Assembly (NCBI GenBank): GCA_944363755.1
Contig: CALVVC010000076.1
Span: 1 to 5,226 of the forward strand
Direction of reading: 5' to 3'
DNA length: 5,226 nt
DNA from: an uncultured Bacilli bacterium
GTDB taxonomy: Bacteria; Bacillota_I; Bacilli_A; RF39; UBA660
Under the pieces are notes generated by a model that had not been told where the DNA came from, ran no database searches, and was given only the letters and a program-made list of their open reading frames with translations. This document shows positions 1 through 5,226 of this stretch, piece after piece; positions within the stretch are counted from its first letter, which is position 1, and each line of letters opens with the position of its first letter. Made by a program: the position numbers and the translations under genes.

Positions 1-1827
1 TTCTTCTTTAACACTTCCTCCAGATAATGTTAAAGTAACACTACCACTTATTAAATCAATTCTCTTATTAGCAGGGTAACTTTGACTAACTACATAACCA
101 CTTTCACCTTTAAAAGTAACTCTTATTCCATGAGCATTTGCATAACTTTGGGCTTGACTCATACTATCACCAGTAAAATCAGGTAATAAATCATAAGTAA
201 AAGCAGTTTTATAAGGGCCAGTTCCTGTTACTTTTTTCTCATAATCAGGATCATTAATTGAGAATGAGAACTCTTTAATCATATCAGGTTCTTCTTGTTC
301 AAGATTAATTTTCATCGCTTTTACAATATCATCACGACTCTTAGTATTTGGAACATAATCCCATAAAACTAATCTTGTTCTCTCATCATAAATCATTTGT
401 CCTGTACCATCTAAATATAATTGTTCAATGTTAATAAGATCAGCATCATCTTTTTGTAAAGAATTATTCATAATATCTTTAGCAATATCATAGAAAGATA
501 AAATTTGTTGTTCTGTAAAGTTAGTATCAAGATTATTAGTAATTGTATTTAAAACATCCATAACTTGGTTAATACTTTTCATATCTTTAACTTTATTTAC
601 TATTCCTTCAATAACTAACTGTTGATTTAAACCTCTATCTAAATCACCCGCTGCAAGTTGTTTTCTATTTCTTGCAAGAACTAAAGCTTGTTCTCCATTT
701 AATGTTTGAACTCCTTCGCTTATACAAACTTGTCCTTCACGGTTAGAATTATCAGTACATAAGTCTTGTGGAACTTCTACTGTAATACCACCAAGGGTAT
801 CAACTAAATTAACTAATCCCTTAAAATTAATCTTAGCATAATAATCAATTGTAACATCAAAATAATTTTCAATTGTACTCATCATACAATCAGTACCATA
901 AGCGGCAGCATGAGTTATTTTATTTTCAGGAGTACCACTCCAACAAGAAATAGGTACATAACTATCTCTTGGAATAGAAAGCATTGTAGCATTTAAAGTA
1001 TTAGGATTAAAAGTAACTAGAATTAAACTATCACCATTTGCAACAGTATTTTTAGATAAACCTTCTTCAGCAGAATCAACTCCCATTAAAAGGATTGTAA
1101 AAGGCTCTGTTACAGATTTACCAGCTGAACTTTTTCTATTACTAGTACTTGCTTTCTTCATCTTTTTTTCTTTAGTTAAAATTATTTTTGTATCATCAGT
1201 AATATTTTCATATGTTTCCATACTTGTAAACATAGATGGATAATCAGTTGGAACAAAGATAGAATCAACTTCACCTTCATATAAATCAGCCATTGCTGTG
1301 AAGTAATCATCATACTCAACTATTTCATTATCATCTTTAAGTTTATTTTCATCAATTACTTCATTAGGAATAATATTACCTTCTTTAGAAGTTTCATCAG
1401 ATAATATACCAATAGAATTATCAGACAAATCTTTAACATCTTCTATTTCACTATCACTTTTAACTATTAAACTACTAGAATAAGTAACAGTATCTCTATT
1501 AATACTAGAAAGTCTTCCATAAGTATACATTATAAGTCCACTTATTAGACAGCTTATAAGTAAATAGATAATTATAAAGAAGGTAAGAAGCCTTGCTTTC
1601 TTTTCTTTATGTCTTCTTTTAGACCTAACTTTAAATATAATGACTAAGTCTAAGATAACAAATACTCCTATAATAATATATCTTATTACTTCTTCAACTG
1701 GTCCTAATAATAAAATATTATAAATAGCGAATATATTACTTAGTATTACAATAGTACTAAGTATCGCTAACCATAATCTACATTTTTTCTTTTTCATCTC
1801 TTTTTTTTCTTCATTATTCTTTCTCAT
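1..1827 (-). CDS. LCP-family (LytR-CpsA-Psr) glycopolymer ligase with SBP-like region and C-terminal PASTA repeat; 3' end cut by window edge
   Basis: The frame is open for 609 codons from ATG at 1827 to the edge. I scanned every codon and found no stop; the C terminus lies outside. The start follows a GGAGG with 7 bases of spacing. Three hydrophobic segments (about residues 18-41, 47-65, 80-101) with basic flanks suggest a cytoplasmic N terminus and an outside-facing body. Residues about 113-220 resemble part of a solute-binding-protein fold. The LCP domain (about 245-470) shows ILLMGVDS (D251), SIPRDSY (R287, D288), NKITHAAAYG (H306), and LARNRK (R386, R388) followed by GDLDRG (D395, R398), matching the polyprenyl-phosphate-binding Arg/Asp pattern of the family. 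Residues about 546-605 look like a PASTA repeat (LPDFTG, then VVSQSYPA and VTLTLS). LCP enzymes move glycopolymers from lipid carriers to peptidoglycan; the polymer cannot be told here. Four outside cysteines (295, 312, 357, 368) could form disulfides. Confidence 0.93.
   Translation of the reverse strand, partial: MRKNNEEKKEMKKKKCRLWLAILSTIVILSNIFAIYNILLLGPVEEVIRYIIIGVFVILDLVIIFKVRSKRRHKEKKARLLTFFIIIYLLISCLISGLIMYTYGRLSSINRDTVTYSSSLIVKSDSEIEDVKDLSDNSIGILSDETSKEGNIIPNEVIDENKLKDDNEIVEYDDYFTAMADLYEGEVDSIFVPTDYPSMFTSMETYENITDDTKIILTKEKKMKKASTSNRKSSAGKSVTEPFTILLMGVDSAEEGLSKNTVANGDSLILVTFNPNTLNATMLSIPRDSYVPISCWSGTPENKITHAAAYGTDCMMSTIENYFDVTIDYYAKINFKGLVNLVDTLGGITVEVPQDLCTDNSNREGQVCISEGVQTLNGEQALVLARNRKQLAAGDLDRGLNQQLVIEGIVNKVKDMKSINQVMDVLNTITNNLDTNFTEQQILSFYDIAKDIMNNSLQKDDADLINIEQLYLDGTGQMIYDERTRLVLWDYVPNTKSRDDIVKAMKINLEQEEPDMIKEFSFSINDPDYEKKVTGTGPYKTAFTYDLLPDFTGDSMSQAQSYANAHGIRVTFKGESGYVVSQSYPANKRIDLISGSVTLTLSGGSVKEE
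13..192 (-). other. PASTA-like repeat at the C terminus of the LCP protein
   Basis: Residues about 546-605 follow the PASTA pattern: LPDFTGDSMSQAQSYANAHG (compare 'vPdv.G.s..eA...l...G'), then a short strand, GYVVSQSYPANKRI, and SGSVTLTLSGG. PASTA domains usually occur on class A/B penicillin-binding proteins and Ser/Thr kinases, where they contact peptidoglycan or muropeptides. On an LCP protein the repeat could hold the enzyme near its peptidoglycan acceptor; that role is inferred. Another copy could follow beyond the window. Confidence 0.75.
1168..1491 (-). other. Substrate-binding-protein-like region between membrane segments and LCP domain
   Basis: Residues about 113-220 of the LCP protein are not part of a normal LCP domain. 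They read like a fragment of a type 2 periplasmic-binding fold: a strand (SSLIVKSDSEI), a helix-strand unit (VKDLSDNSIGIL), and near the end FTAMADLYEGEVDSIFVP, which resembles the 'helix, G.vDa' element of amino-acid-binding SBPs. At about 108 residues it is shorter than a whole SBP, so it may be one lobe or a degenerate copy. A basic, Ser/Lys-rich linker (about 219-242) joins it to the LCP domain. This is a pattern-based fold guess. Confidence 0.5.
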
Positions 1828-1834
1828 TAAATAA

Positions 1835-1839
1835 CCTCC
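1835..1839 (-). promoter_or_regulatory. Shine-Dalgarno GGAGG of the LCP gene
   Basis: GGAGG on the minus strand sits 7 bases before the ATG at 1827. It favours this ATG over the next in-frame one (codon 11, at 1797), which has no such site. The ATG at 1841 is out of frame. Confidence 0.88.
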
Positions 1840-1866
1840 ATGTAACACATAAAACTATACCTTATC

Positions 1867-1895
1867 ATTATAGACTATAATTTATATCATTTCAA
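1867..1895 (-). promoter_or_regulatory. Sigma-A-type promoter for the LCP gene
   Basis: On the minus strand TTGAAA (1895-1890) and a perfect TATAAT (1872-1867) are separated by exactly 17 bases, one mismatch from the full vegetative consensus. Transcription would start near 1860, giving a leader of about 33 bases that carries the GGAGG. In AT-rich DNA single boxes arise by chance, but the pair, its spacing and its position fit well. Confidence 0.75.
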
Positions 1896-1917
1896 GTTCT
1901 ATACTTTTGTTTGCATT

Positions 1918-1928
1918 GTAAAGTTTAC
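1918..1928. promoter_or_regulatory. Short palindrome GTAAA-G-TTTAC in the divergent promoter region
   Basis: An exact inverted repeat of 5-base arms around one central G lies between the two divergent promoters, about 22 bases upstream of the LCP -35 box and 43 bases upstream of the plus-strand -10. The position would suit an operator shared by both genes. The arms are short and AT-rich, so chance is a real alternative. Confidence 0.25.
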
Positions 1929-1967
1929 GTTTATTTATTACTTTTTAAAGAAATTTGTCTAATAATC

Positions 1968-1976
1968 TGTTATAAT
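1968..1976 (+). promoter_or_regulatory. Extended -10 promoter of the glucosaminidase/cohesin operon
   Basis: TG at 1968-1969, one base, then a perfect TATAAT at 1971-1976 make an extended -10 element. No good -35 box lies 16-18 bases upstream (the 17-base position reads AAGAAA), which is tolerated by extended -10 promoters. The start would be near 1983, leaving a leader of only about 23 bases with little room for a leader-encoded switch. Confidence 0.7.
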
Positions 1977-1990
1977 GTTATTAGAAGAAT

Positions 1991-1995
1991 AGGAG
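1991..1995 (+). promoter_or_regulatory. Shine-Dalgarno AGGAG of the glucosaminidase gene
   Basis: AGGAG lies 10 bases before the ATG at 2006, slightly long but workable spacing. The ATG begins a good signal peptide, which supports it as the start. Confidence 0.8.
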
Positions 1996-2005
1996 TTGGT
2001 AGTAT

Positions 2006-3823
2006 ATGAAGAAATTTTCTTATATTTTATTAATCTTTATTATGCTTTTTACTTTTATTCCTGCTATAAATGCAAGTAGTTATATTGTATTAAATACTAA
2101 TAAGTATTTTAGAGTAGTACCAGGAGGAGATTTTGTAGACGGTATTACAGATGGAGTATTACTAAGAGGTACAAAAGTAAATTTAATTAGTAAAGATGGC
2201 GAAAGTGGTCATAGTTGTAAAAATCCTTGGTATAAAGTAGAGTATGAAGGAAAAGTTGGTTATATTTGTTCAAGTGATCAAGCTGTTATAGATGTCGCTG
2301 ATGTAGATTTGAATGGTGACTTTGAAAAAGAAATGATTAGTAAAGGCTTTACAGAAAGTTATTTGCCTTATTTAAAAGCTTTACATGAGAAACATCCTAA
2401 TTGGAATTTTAAAGCAGTTCGTACTAATATAGATTTTGATACTGCTGTTACTAATGAAAATTATGGAGAGATTAGTTTAATAGATGGTACTGATGAAAGT
2501 TTAAGAAGTAAGGAATGGCCTTATTATCAAAATGGAGTATATCAACAAATAGAACCAGGTTGGTATGTGGCTAGTAGAGAAACTGTTTCATATTATTTAG
2601 ATCCTAGAAACTTCTTACAAGAAGAATATATCTTTATGTTTGAAGATATTAAATATAATGCTTCTATTCATACAGAGAATGCAGTAAAAGGAGTTGTTAG
2701 TGGAACTTTTCTTAATACTAATGAATATATAAATGTTTTAATGAAAACAGCAAAGACTAATAATGTTAGTCCTGTATATCTTGCTAGTAGAATTAGACAA
2801 GAAAAAGGAAATAGTGATAGTATTTCAACTACAGGAGCATCTTTTACTTATGAAGTTGATAATAACTGTTTAAATAATTTAGGTTATGCAAATAATTCAA
2901 ATAGTTGGAATGCCCTTAATTCTTGTGGTAATGGTAAGACTTATAGTGGTATTTATAACTACTTTAATATAGGAGCATATGGTTCTTATAAATCTCCACA
3001 AATTAGAGGATTAATTTGGGCAAATGGAGGAATTGATGGAAGTGTTACTGATTATGGTAGACCATGGAATAGTAAAGAAAAAGCTATTATGGGGGGAGCT
3101 TCTTATATTGTAGGTGCTTATGTAAATAATGGACAAAACACTTTATATTATCAAAAATTCAATGTATCACCAGAGGCTACATATCCACATTATACTCATC
3201 AGTATATGACTAATGTAAGAGCTGCTTCAGGGGAAGCTTATAGTACTTATAAAAGTTATAGAGATAATAATTTACTTAATAATAACTATGAGTTTTTAAT
3301 ACCAGTTTATGATAATATGCCTAATGATAATGAAGTAATACTACCTAGTGATAGTGAAGGAGAAGAAATTGTTACGACTCCTAATATTGAAATAAATAAA
3401 GGTGTTGTAGGATCAGGCTTTAAAATAGATGGAGAGGCTATATCTAATATAGATTTTAATACAAGTATTGATTCTATTAATAGTAAATTAAGTAGTATTA
3501 ATGCTAATTTAAAAGTAACTAGTTACTTAGATAGATACGGAAACAAAGCAAGTGGTAATGTTGGTACAGGAGATACTTTAGTAATTAGTAATGGAACTAC
3601 ATCAAAAAGTTATAAAGTAGTTATTTATGGTGATAATAATGGTGATGGTAAAACTAGTGTTTTAGATTTACTTAGAGTACAAAAAGATATTTTAGGAAGT
3701 AGTAATTTATCTGTTTATGATAAGAAAGCTAGTGATACTAATAAAGATGGTAAAATTGATATTGTTGACTTATTAAGAGTTCAAAAACAATTACTTGGTA
3801 ATAATGTAATAGAACAGGAGTGA
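2006..3823 (+). CDS. Secreted N-acetylglucosaminidase (GH73-like) with SH3-like and dockerin domains
   Basis: This 605-residue exported protein probably cleaves the glycan strand of peptidoglycan. A signal peptide (residues 1-23, ending INA before SS) is followed by an SH3-like wall-binding domain (about 25-95, with C71 and C88). The glucosaminidase region (about 105-420) contains YLASRIRQEKG, whose E266 is the likely catalytic acid, and YNYFNIGAYG (317-326), a typical GH73-type motif. C288 and C307 flank a loop there. After an acidic linker (about 430-460) comes a small beta-rich module (about 461-541) like those found before dockerins, then a dockerin with two calcium loops (D543/N545/D547/D554 and D577/N579/D581/D588). 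The next gene encodes a cohesin, so docking to that protein is the likely purpose. It is the first gene of the operon and ends in TGA. Family and export are well supported; exact cleavage specificity and partner are inferred. Confidence 0.93.
   Translation: MKKFSYILLIFIMLFTFIPAINASSYIVLNTNKYFRVVPGGDFVDGITDGVLLRGTKVNLISKDGESGHSCKNPWYKVEYEGKVGYICSSDQAVIDVADVDLNGDFEKEMISKGFTESYLPYLKALHEKHPNWNFKAVRTNIDFDTAVTNENYGEISLIDGTDESLRSKEWPYYQNGVYQQIEPGWYVASRETVSYYLDPRNFLQEEYIFMFEDIKYNASIHTENAVKGVVSGTFLNTNEYINVLMKTAKTNNVSPVYLASRIRQEKGNSDSISTTGASFTYEVDNNCLNNLGYANNSNSWNALNSCGNGKTYSGIYNYFNIGAYGSYKSPQIRGLIWANGGIDGSVTDYGRPWNSKEKAIMGGASYIVGAYVNNGQNTLYYQKFNVSPEATYPHYTHQYMTNVRAASGEAYSTYKSYRDNNLLNNNYEFLIPVYDNMPNDNEVILPSDSEGEEIVTTPNIEINKGVVGSGFKIDGEAISNIDFNTSIDSINSKLSSINANLKVTSYLDRYGNKASGNVGTGDTLVISNGTTSKSYKVVIYGDNNGDGKTSVLDLLRVQKDILGSSNLSVYDKKASDTNKDGKIDIVDLLRVQKQLLGNNVIEQE
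3383..3628 (+). other. Beta-rich module preceding the dockerin
   Basis: Residues about 460-541 run through GSGFKIDGEAISNID, a helix-like stretch (SIDSINSKLSSINA), and strands ending in GNVGTGDTLVISNG and SKSYKVVIYGD. The pattern 'short helix, then GtGd.v...g..sk.Y.vvv.GD' directly before a dockerin recurs in surface proteins of gut Firmicutes. It may act like the X-modules that stabilise some dockerins; this role is inferred by analogy. Confidence 0.55.
3632..3799 (+). repeat. Dockerin: two tandem EF-hand-like calcium loops
   Basis: Residues 543-564 and 577-598 are near-duplicates: each has D.N.DGK, an Asp at loop position 12, and then LLRVQK..LG. Calcium ligands at positions 1, 3, 5 and 12 are all present in both loops. 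Positions 10-11, which in clostridial type I dockerins are often Ser/Thr, are Val-Leu and Ile-Val here. The repeat is seen at the protein level; codons differ between the copies, so the duplication is old. Confidence 0.9.
3816..3820 (+). promoter_or_regulatory. Shine-Dalgarno AGGAG that decides the start of the cohesin gene
   Basis: AGGAG ends directly before the TGA stop of the upstream gene (3821-3823). A GTG start at 3820 would overlap this site and cannot use it. A TTG at 3829 lies 8 bases downstream at ideal spacing and opens a signal peptide that begins Met-Lys-Lys. The arrangement suggests translational coupling. Confidence 0.8.
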
Positions 3824-3828
3824 TTAAC

Positions 3829-5154
3829 TTGAAAAAAATATTATTTATATTAGGACTTAGCTTCCTTTTCTTTTGTCCTTATGTAGTTGATGCAGCATCT
3901 ATTTCTGTAGCAGGAACAACTGCAACAGGAACAGTAGGAGGTAATATTACAGTTAAAGTTACAATAAGTGAAAACAGTGGTTTAGGAAGTTGGGAATATA
4001 GTCTTGATTATGATAGTAGTAAATTACAACTTTTAAGTGGTAATACTCATGTTGTTGGTTATGTAGATAGAGAAGGTCAAACTAATCAAAGTTATACTTA
4101 TACATTTAGAGTTAAAGGAACAGGAAGTACTACTATATCTGTAGTAAATACCTCTATCGCTTCTTGGAATGAAGTAGTTACAAGTCCAACTGATAGTACA
4201 ACTATTAATTTAATAGCAAGAAGTGAAGTAGAAGAAAGTTATAGTACTGATAATAATCTTACAAGTCTAGAAGTAGAAGGTTATACCTTAAGTCCAGAGT
4301 TTAATAAAAATACAACTAATTATAGTGTGGATGTAGATAGTGATGTTACTAGTGTTAAAGTTAATGCTAAAGCAAGTGATAGTAAAGCTAGTATAACCGG
4401 TACAGGAGATGTAGAAGTTCATGAGGGTGCTAATACTATAAATGTTGTGGTGGAAGCAGAAAATGGTTCTACTAAAACTTATACAATAGTAGTTAATGTT
4501 AAAGAAAAAGATCCTATAAATGTAAAAGTTAATAAAGATAACTTAAGTGTCGTTAAAAAAACTGATGAGTTAACAGACTTAATTAAAGATTATTATGTAG
4601 ATACAACTGTTAAAATTAATGATGAAGAAGTACCTGCTTATAAAATAGAAGCCTTAGATATTACTTTAGTCGCTTTAAAAGATGAGAAAGGTAATATTAA
4701 GTTTTATATCTATGATGATGGCGAATATACTTTATATCAAGAATTAGGTAGTGATTTACTTACTATTCATCTTTTAGATAATGGTAAAATTCCTCCTAAC
4801 TATAAAAAATATACAGTTAATATAGATGGAGAAGAATATACAGTTTATAAACTAAATAAAAAGTCTAAATACTATTTAGTATATGGTGAGAATGTAGAAA
4901 CAGGTAAAAAAGGATTATATTTATATGATAGTGTTGATAAGACTATACAAAGATATTATACTGAAGAAGCAGATAGTTTAAAAGATGAGTTAACAATTAA
5001 TTCTTATATAATAGTTGGTCTTACTTGTTTAATAGTTTTATTATTAATAATTTTCTTAATAGCTTTACATACTAAGAATAGTGATAAAAGAAGAAAAAGA
5101 AAAGAAATTAAAAAGAGATTAAAACAAGAGAAGAATGATTTCTTAAAAGATTAG
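3829..5154 (+). CDS. Membrane-anchored cohesin protein with cadherin-like beta-sandwich domain
   Basis: Starting at TTG 3829 the product has 441 residues (444 if GTG 3820 were used). A signal peptide (1-22, ending VVDA before AS) leads into a cohesin-like domain (about 23-131): AGTTATGTVGGNITVKVTIS, then GSWEYSLDYDSSKLQLLSG, FRVKGTGSTTISV. This is the strand pattern of cohesins, though the domain is short for the family. A cadherin-like beta-sandwich module follows (about 142-226), with NNLTSLEVEGYTLSPEF and YTIVVNV as landmarks. Residues about 232-384 form a Tyr/Lys/Asp-rich region I do not recognise. One transmembrane helix (about 392-414) and a strongly basic tail (415-441) anchor it with the cohesin outside. 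The gene begins 5 bases after the dockerin-bearing glucosaminidase gene, so it probably serves as that enzyme's surface receptor. Membrane topology is firm; the cohesin call is good but rests on pattern; the pairing is inferred. Confidence 0.88.
   Translation: MKKILFILGLSFLFFCPYVVDAASISVAGTTATGTVGGNITVKVTISENSGLGSWEYSLDYDSSKLQLLSGNTHVVGYVDREGQTNQSYTYTFRVKGTGSTTISVVNTSIASWNEVVTSPTDSTTINLIARSEVEESYSTDNNLTSLEVEGYTLSPEFNKNTTNYSVDVDSDVTSVKVNAKASDSKASITGTGDVEVHEGANTINVVVEAENGSTKTYTIVVNVKEKDPINVKVNKDNLSVVKKTDELTDLIKDYYVDTTVKINDEEVPAYKIEALDITLVALKDEKGNIKFYIYDDGEYTLYQELGSDLLTIHLLDNGKIPPNYKKYTVNIDGEEYTVYKLNKKSKYYLVYGENVETGKKGLYLYDSVDKTIQRYYTEEADSLKDELTINSYIIVGLTCLIVLLLIIFLIALHTKNSDKRRKRKEIKKRLKQEKNDFLKD
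3895..4221 (+). other. Cohesin-like domain
   Basis: Residues about 23-131 of the membrane protein match the cohesin layout: an N-terminal strand with a small-residue-rich turn, a GxxGSWEYSLDYD segment equivalent to 'l.g.ef.l.YDp..L', and a later FRVKGTGSTTISV equivalent to 'F.v...g...i..'. At roughly 109 residues it is smaller than the usual 140 or so, so some loops must be reduced. Another beta-sandwich adhesion fold is the main alternative. Confidence 0.75.
4252..4506 (+). other. Cadherin-like beta-sandwich domain
   Basis: Residues about 142-226 carry the signature of this bacterial module: 'L.sL.v.g..l.P.F....t.Y.v.v....tsv.v.a...', then an EGANTINVVVEAENGSTKTY segment and a closing IVVNV strand. 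It probably acts as a spacer lifting the cohesin off the membrane. Confidence 0.8.
5002..5070 (+). other. C-terminal transmembrane anchor of the cohesin protein
   Basis: Residues about 392-414 are continuous hydrophobic sequence (IIVGLTCLIVLLLIIFLIAL within it), followed by about 27 residues rich in Lys and Arg. This is a stop-transfer anchor with the tail inside the cell. No LPxTG motif precedes it, so it is not a sortase substrate. Confidence 0.92.
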
Positions 5155-5157
5155 GAG
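5153..5157 (+). promoter_or_regulatory. Shine-Dalgarno AGGAG overlapping the cohesin gene's stop codon
   Basis: AGGAG shares its first two bases with the TAG stop (5152-5154) and lies 7 bases before the next ATG at 5165. As at the previous junction, this favours coupled translation. Confidence 0.8.
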
Positions 5158-5164
5158 TGTAATT

Positions 5165-5226
5165 ATGGAAGTTAAACATCATAGTAAAAAGTTAGGAATA
5201 ATGATACTTATTGGTTTTTTATTAAT
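5165..5226 (+). CDS. Start of a third operon gene, probably a membrane or exported protein (cut by window edge)
   Basis: An ATG with well-spaced AGGAG opens a frame that stays open for 20 codons to the edge: MEVKHHSKKLGIMILIGFLL. A basic start followed by a hydrophobic stretch suggests a signal peptide or N-terminal membrane anchor. It begins 10 bases after the cohesin gene, so it is likely co-transcribed. The function cannot be read from this fragment; another surface protein or a membrane enzyme would fit the operon. Confidence 0.75.
   Translation, partial: MEVKHHSKKLGIMILIGFLL

Noticed and set aside
1801..1808. Eight-base A tract (minus strand) near the LCP start as a phase-variation site
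   Set aside because: Short A runs are expected in Lys/Glu-rich coding sequence of an AT-rich genome and several similar ones lie nearby; nothing marks this one as special.
1876..1881. TATAAT on the plus strand as a second -10 box
   Set aside because: There is no matching -35 box or TG extension, and it lies over 120 bases from the plus-strand gene, which has a closer extended -10. It is likely chance in AT-rich DNA.
3820..3828. GTG at 3820 as the start of the cohesin gene
   Set aside because: It overlaps the AGGAG that should serve it, and no other ribosome site lies upstream; TTG at 3829 is better placed.
2006..5154. A cellulosome fragment
   Set aside because: The only catalytic domain is a peptidoglycan-type glucosaminidase; there is no cellulase or carbohydrate-binding module, and the cohesin protein has a single cohesin on a membrane anchor.
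5072..5154. LPxTG sortase signal at the C terminus of the cohesin protein
   Set aside because: The hydrophobic segment and basic tail resemble one, but no LPxTG-like motif precedes the helix and the tail is far too long.
2006..5226. Mycoplasma-type code with TGA read as tryptophan
   Set aside because: Reading through TGA at 3821 meets another in-frame TGA three codons later; long frames use only TGG for Trp, and a TGA-terminated gene is followed at once by a well-formed start.
1..5226. CRISPR arrays, tRNA or rRNA genes, insertion sequences and intrinsic terminators
   Set aside because: No regularly spaced repeats, cloverleaf-like sequence, transposase frames or GC-rich hairpins followed by T runs were found; nearly all the window is coding.

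Overview
The window is very AT-rich, and its proteins carry Gram-positive surface modules: an LCP ligase, a PASTA repeat, a GH73-type glucosaminidase, a dockerin and a cohesin. This suggests a low-GC Bacillota. The style (reduced-looking, AT-rich, cohesin/dockerin surface proteins without cellulases) recalls uncultured gut Bacilli such as the RF39-type lineages, but that placement is inference. The code looks like standard bacterial code 11: TGA ends one gene, TAG ends another, and tryptophan is always TGG in the long frames.

Layout. Positions 1-1827 (minus strand) hold most of a large gene for a membrane-anchored LytR-CpsA-Psr (LCP) protein. It is cut by the left edge and has an unusual build: three membrane segments, a substrate-binding-protein-like region, the LCP catalytic domain and a C-terminal PASTA repeat. 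Positions 1828-2005 form a divergent promoter region with a recognisable promoter on each strand. On the plus strand follows a tight operon: a secreted SH3/glucosaminidase/dockerin protein (2006-3823), a membrane-anchored cohesin protein (about 3829-5154, apparently starting at TTG), and the first 20 codons of a third gene (5165 onward). Both junctions place the Shine-Dalgarno of the next gene against or across the stop codon of the previous one.

How it fits together. The glucosaminidase carries a two-loop dockerin at its C terminus, and the next gene encodes a cohesin on a transmembrane anchor. The simplest reading is a two-component device that docks a peptidoglycan hydrolase onto the cell's own membrane, rather than a cellulosome. 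The divergent LCP gene, which probably attaches glycopolymers to peptidoglycan, puts wall decoration and wall cleavage side by side. The docking pair and the four-part LCP protein are the main points of interest.
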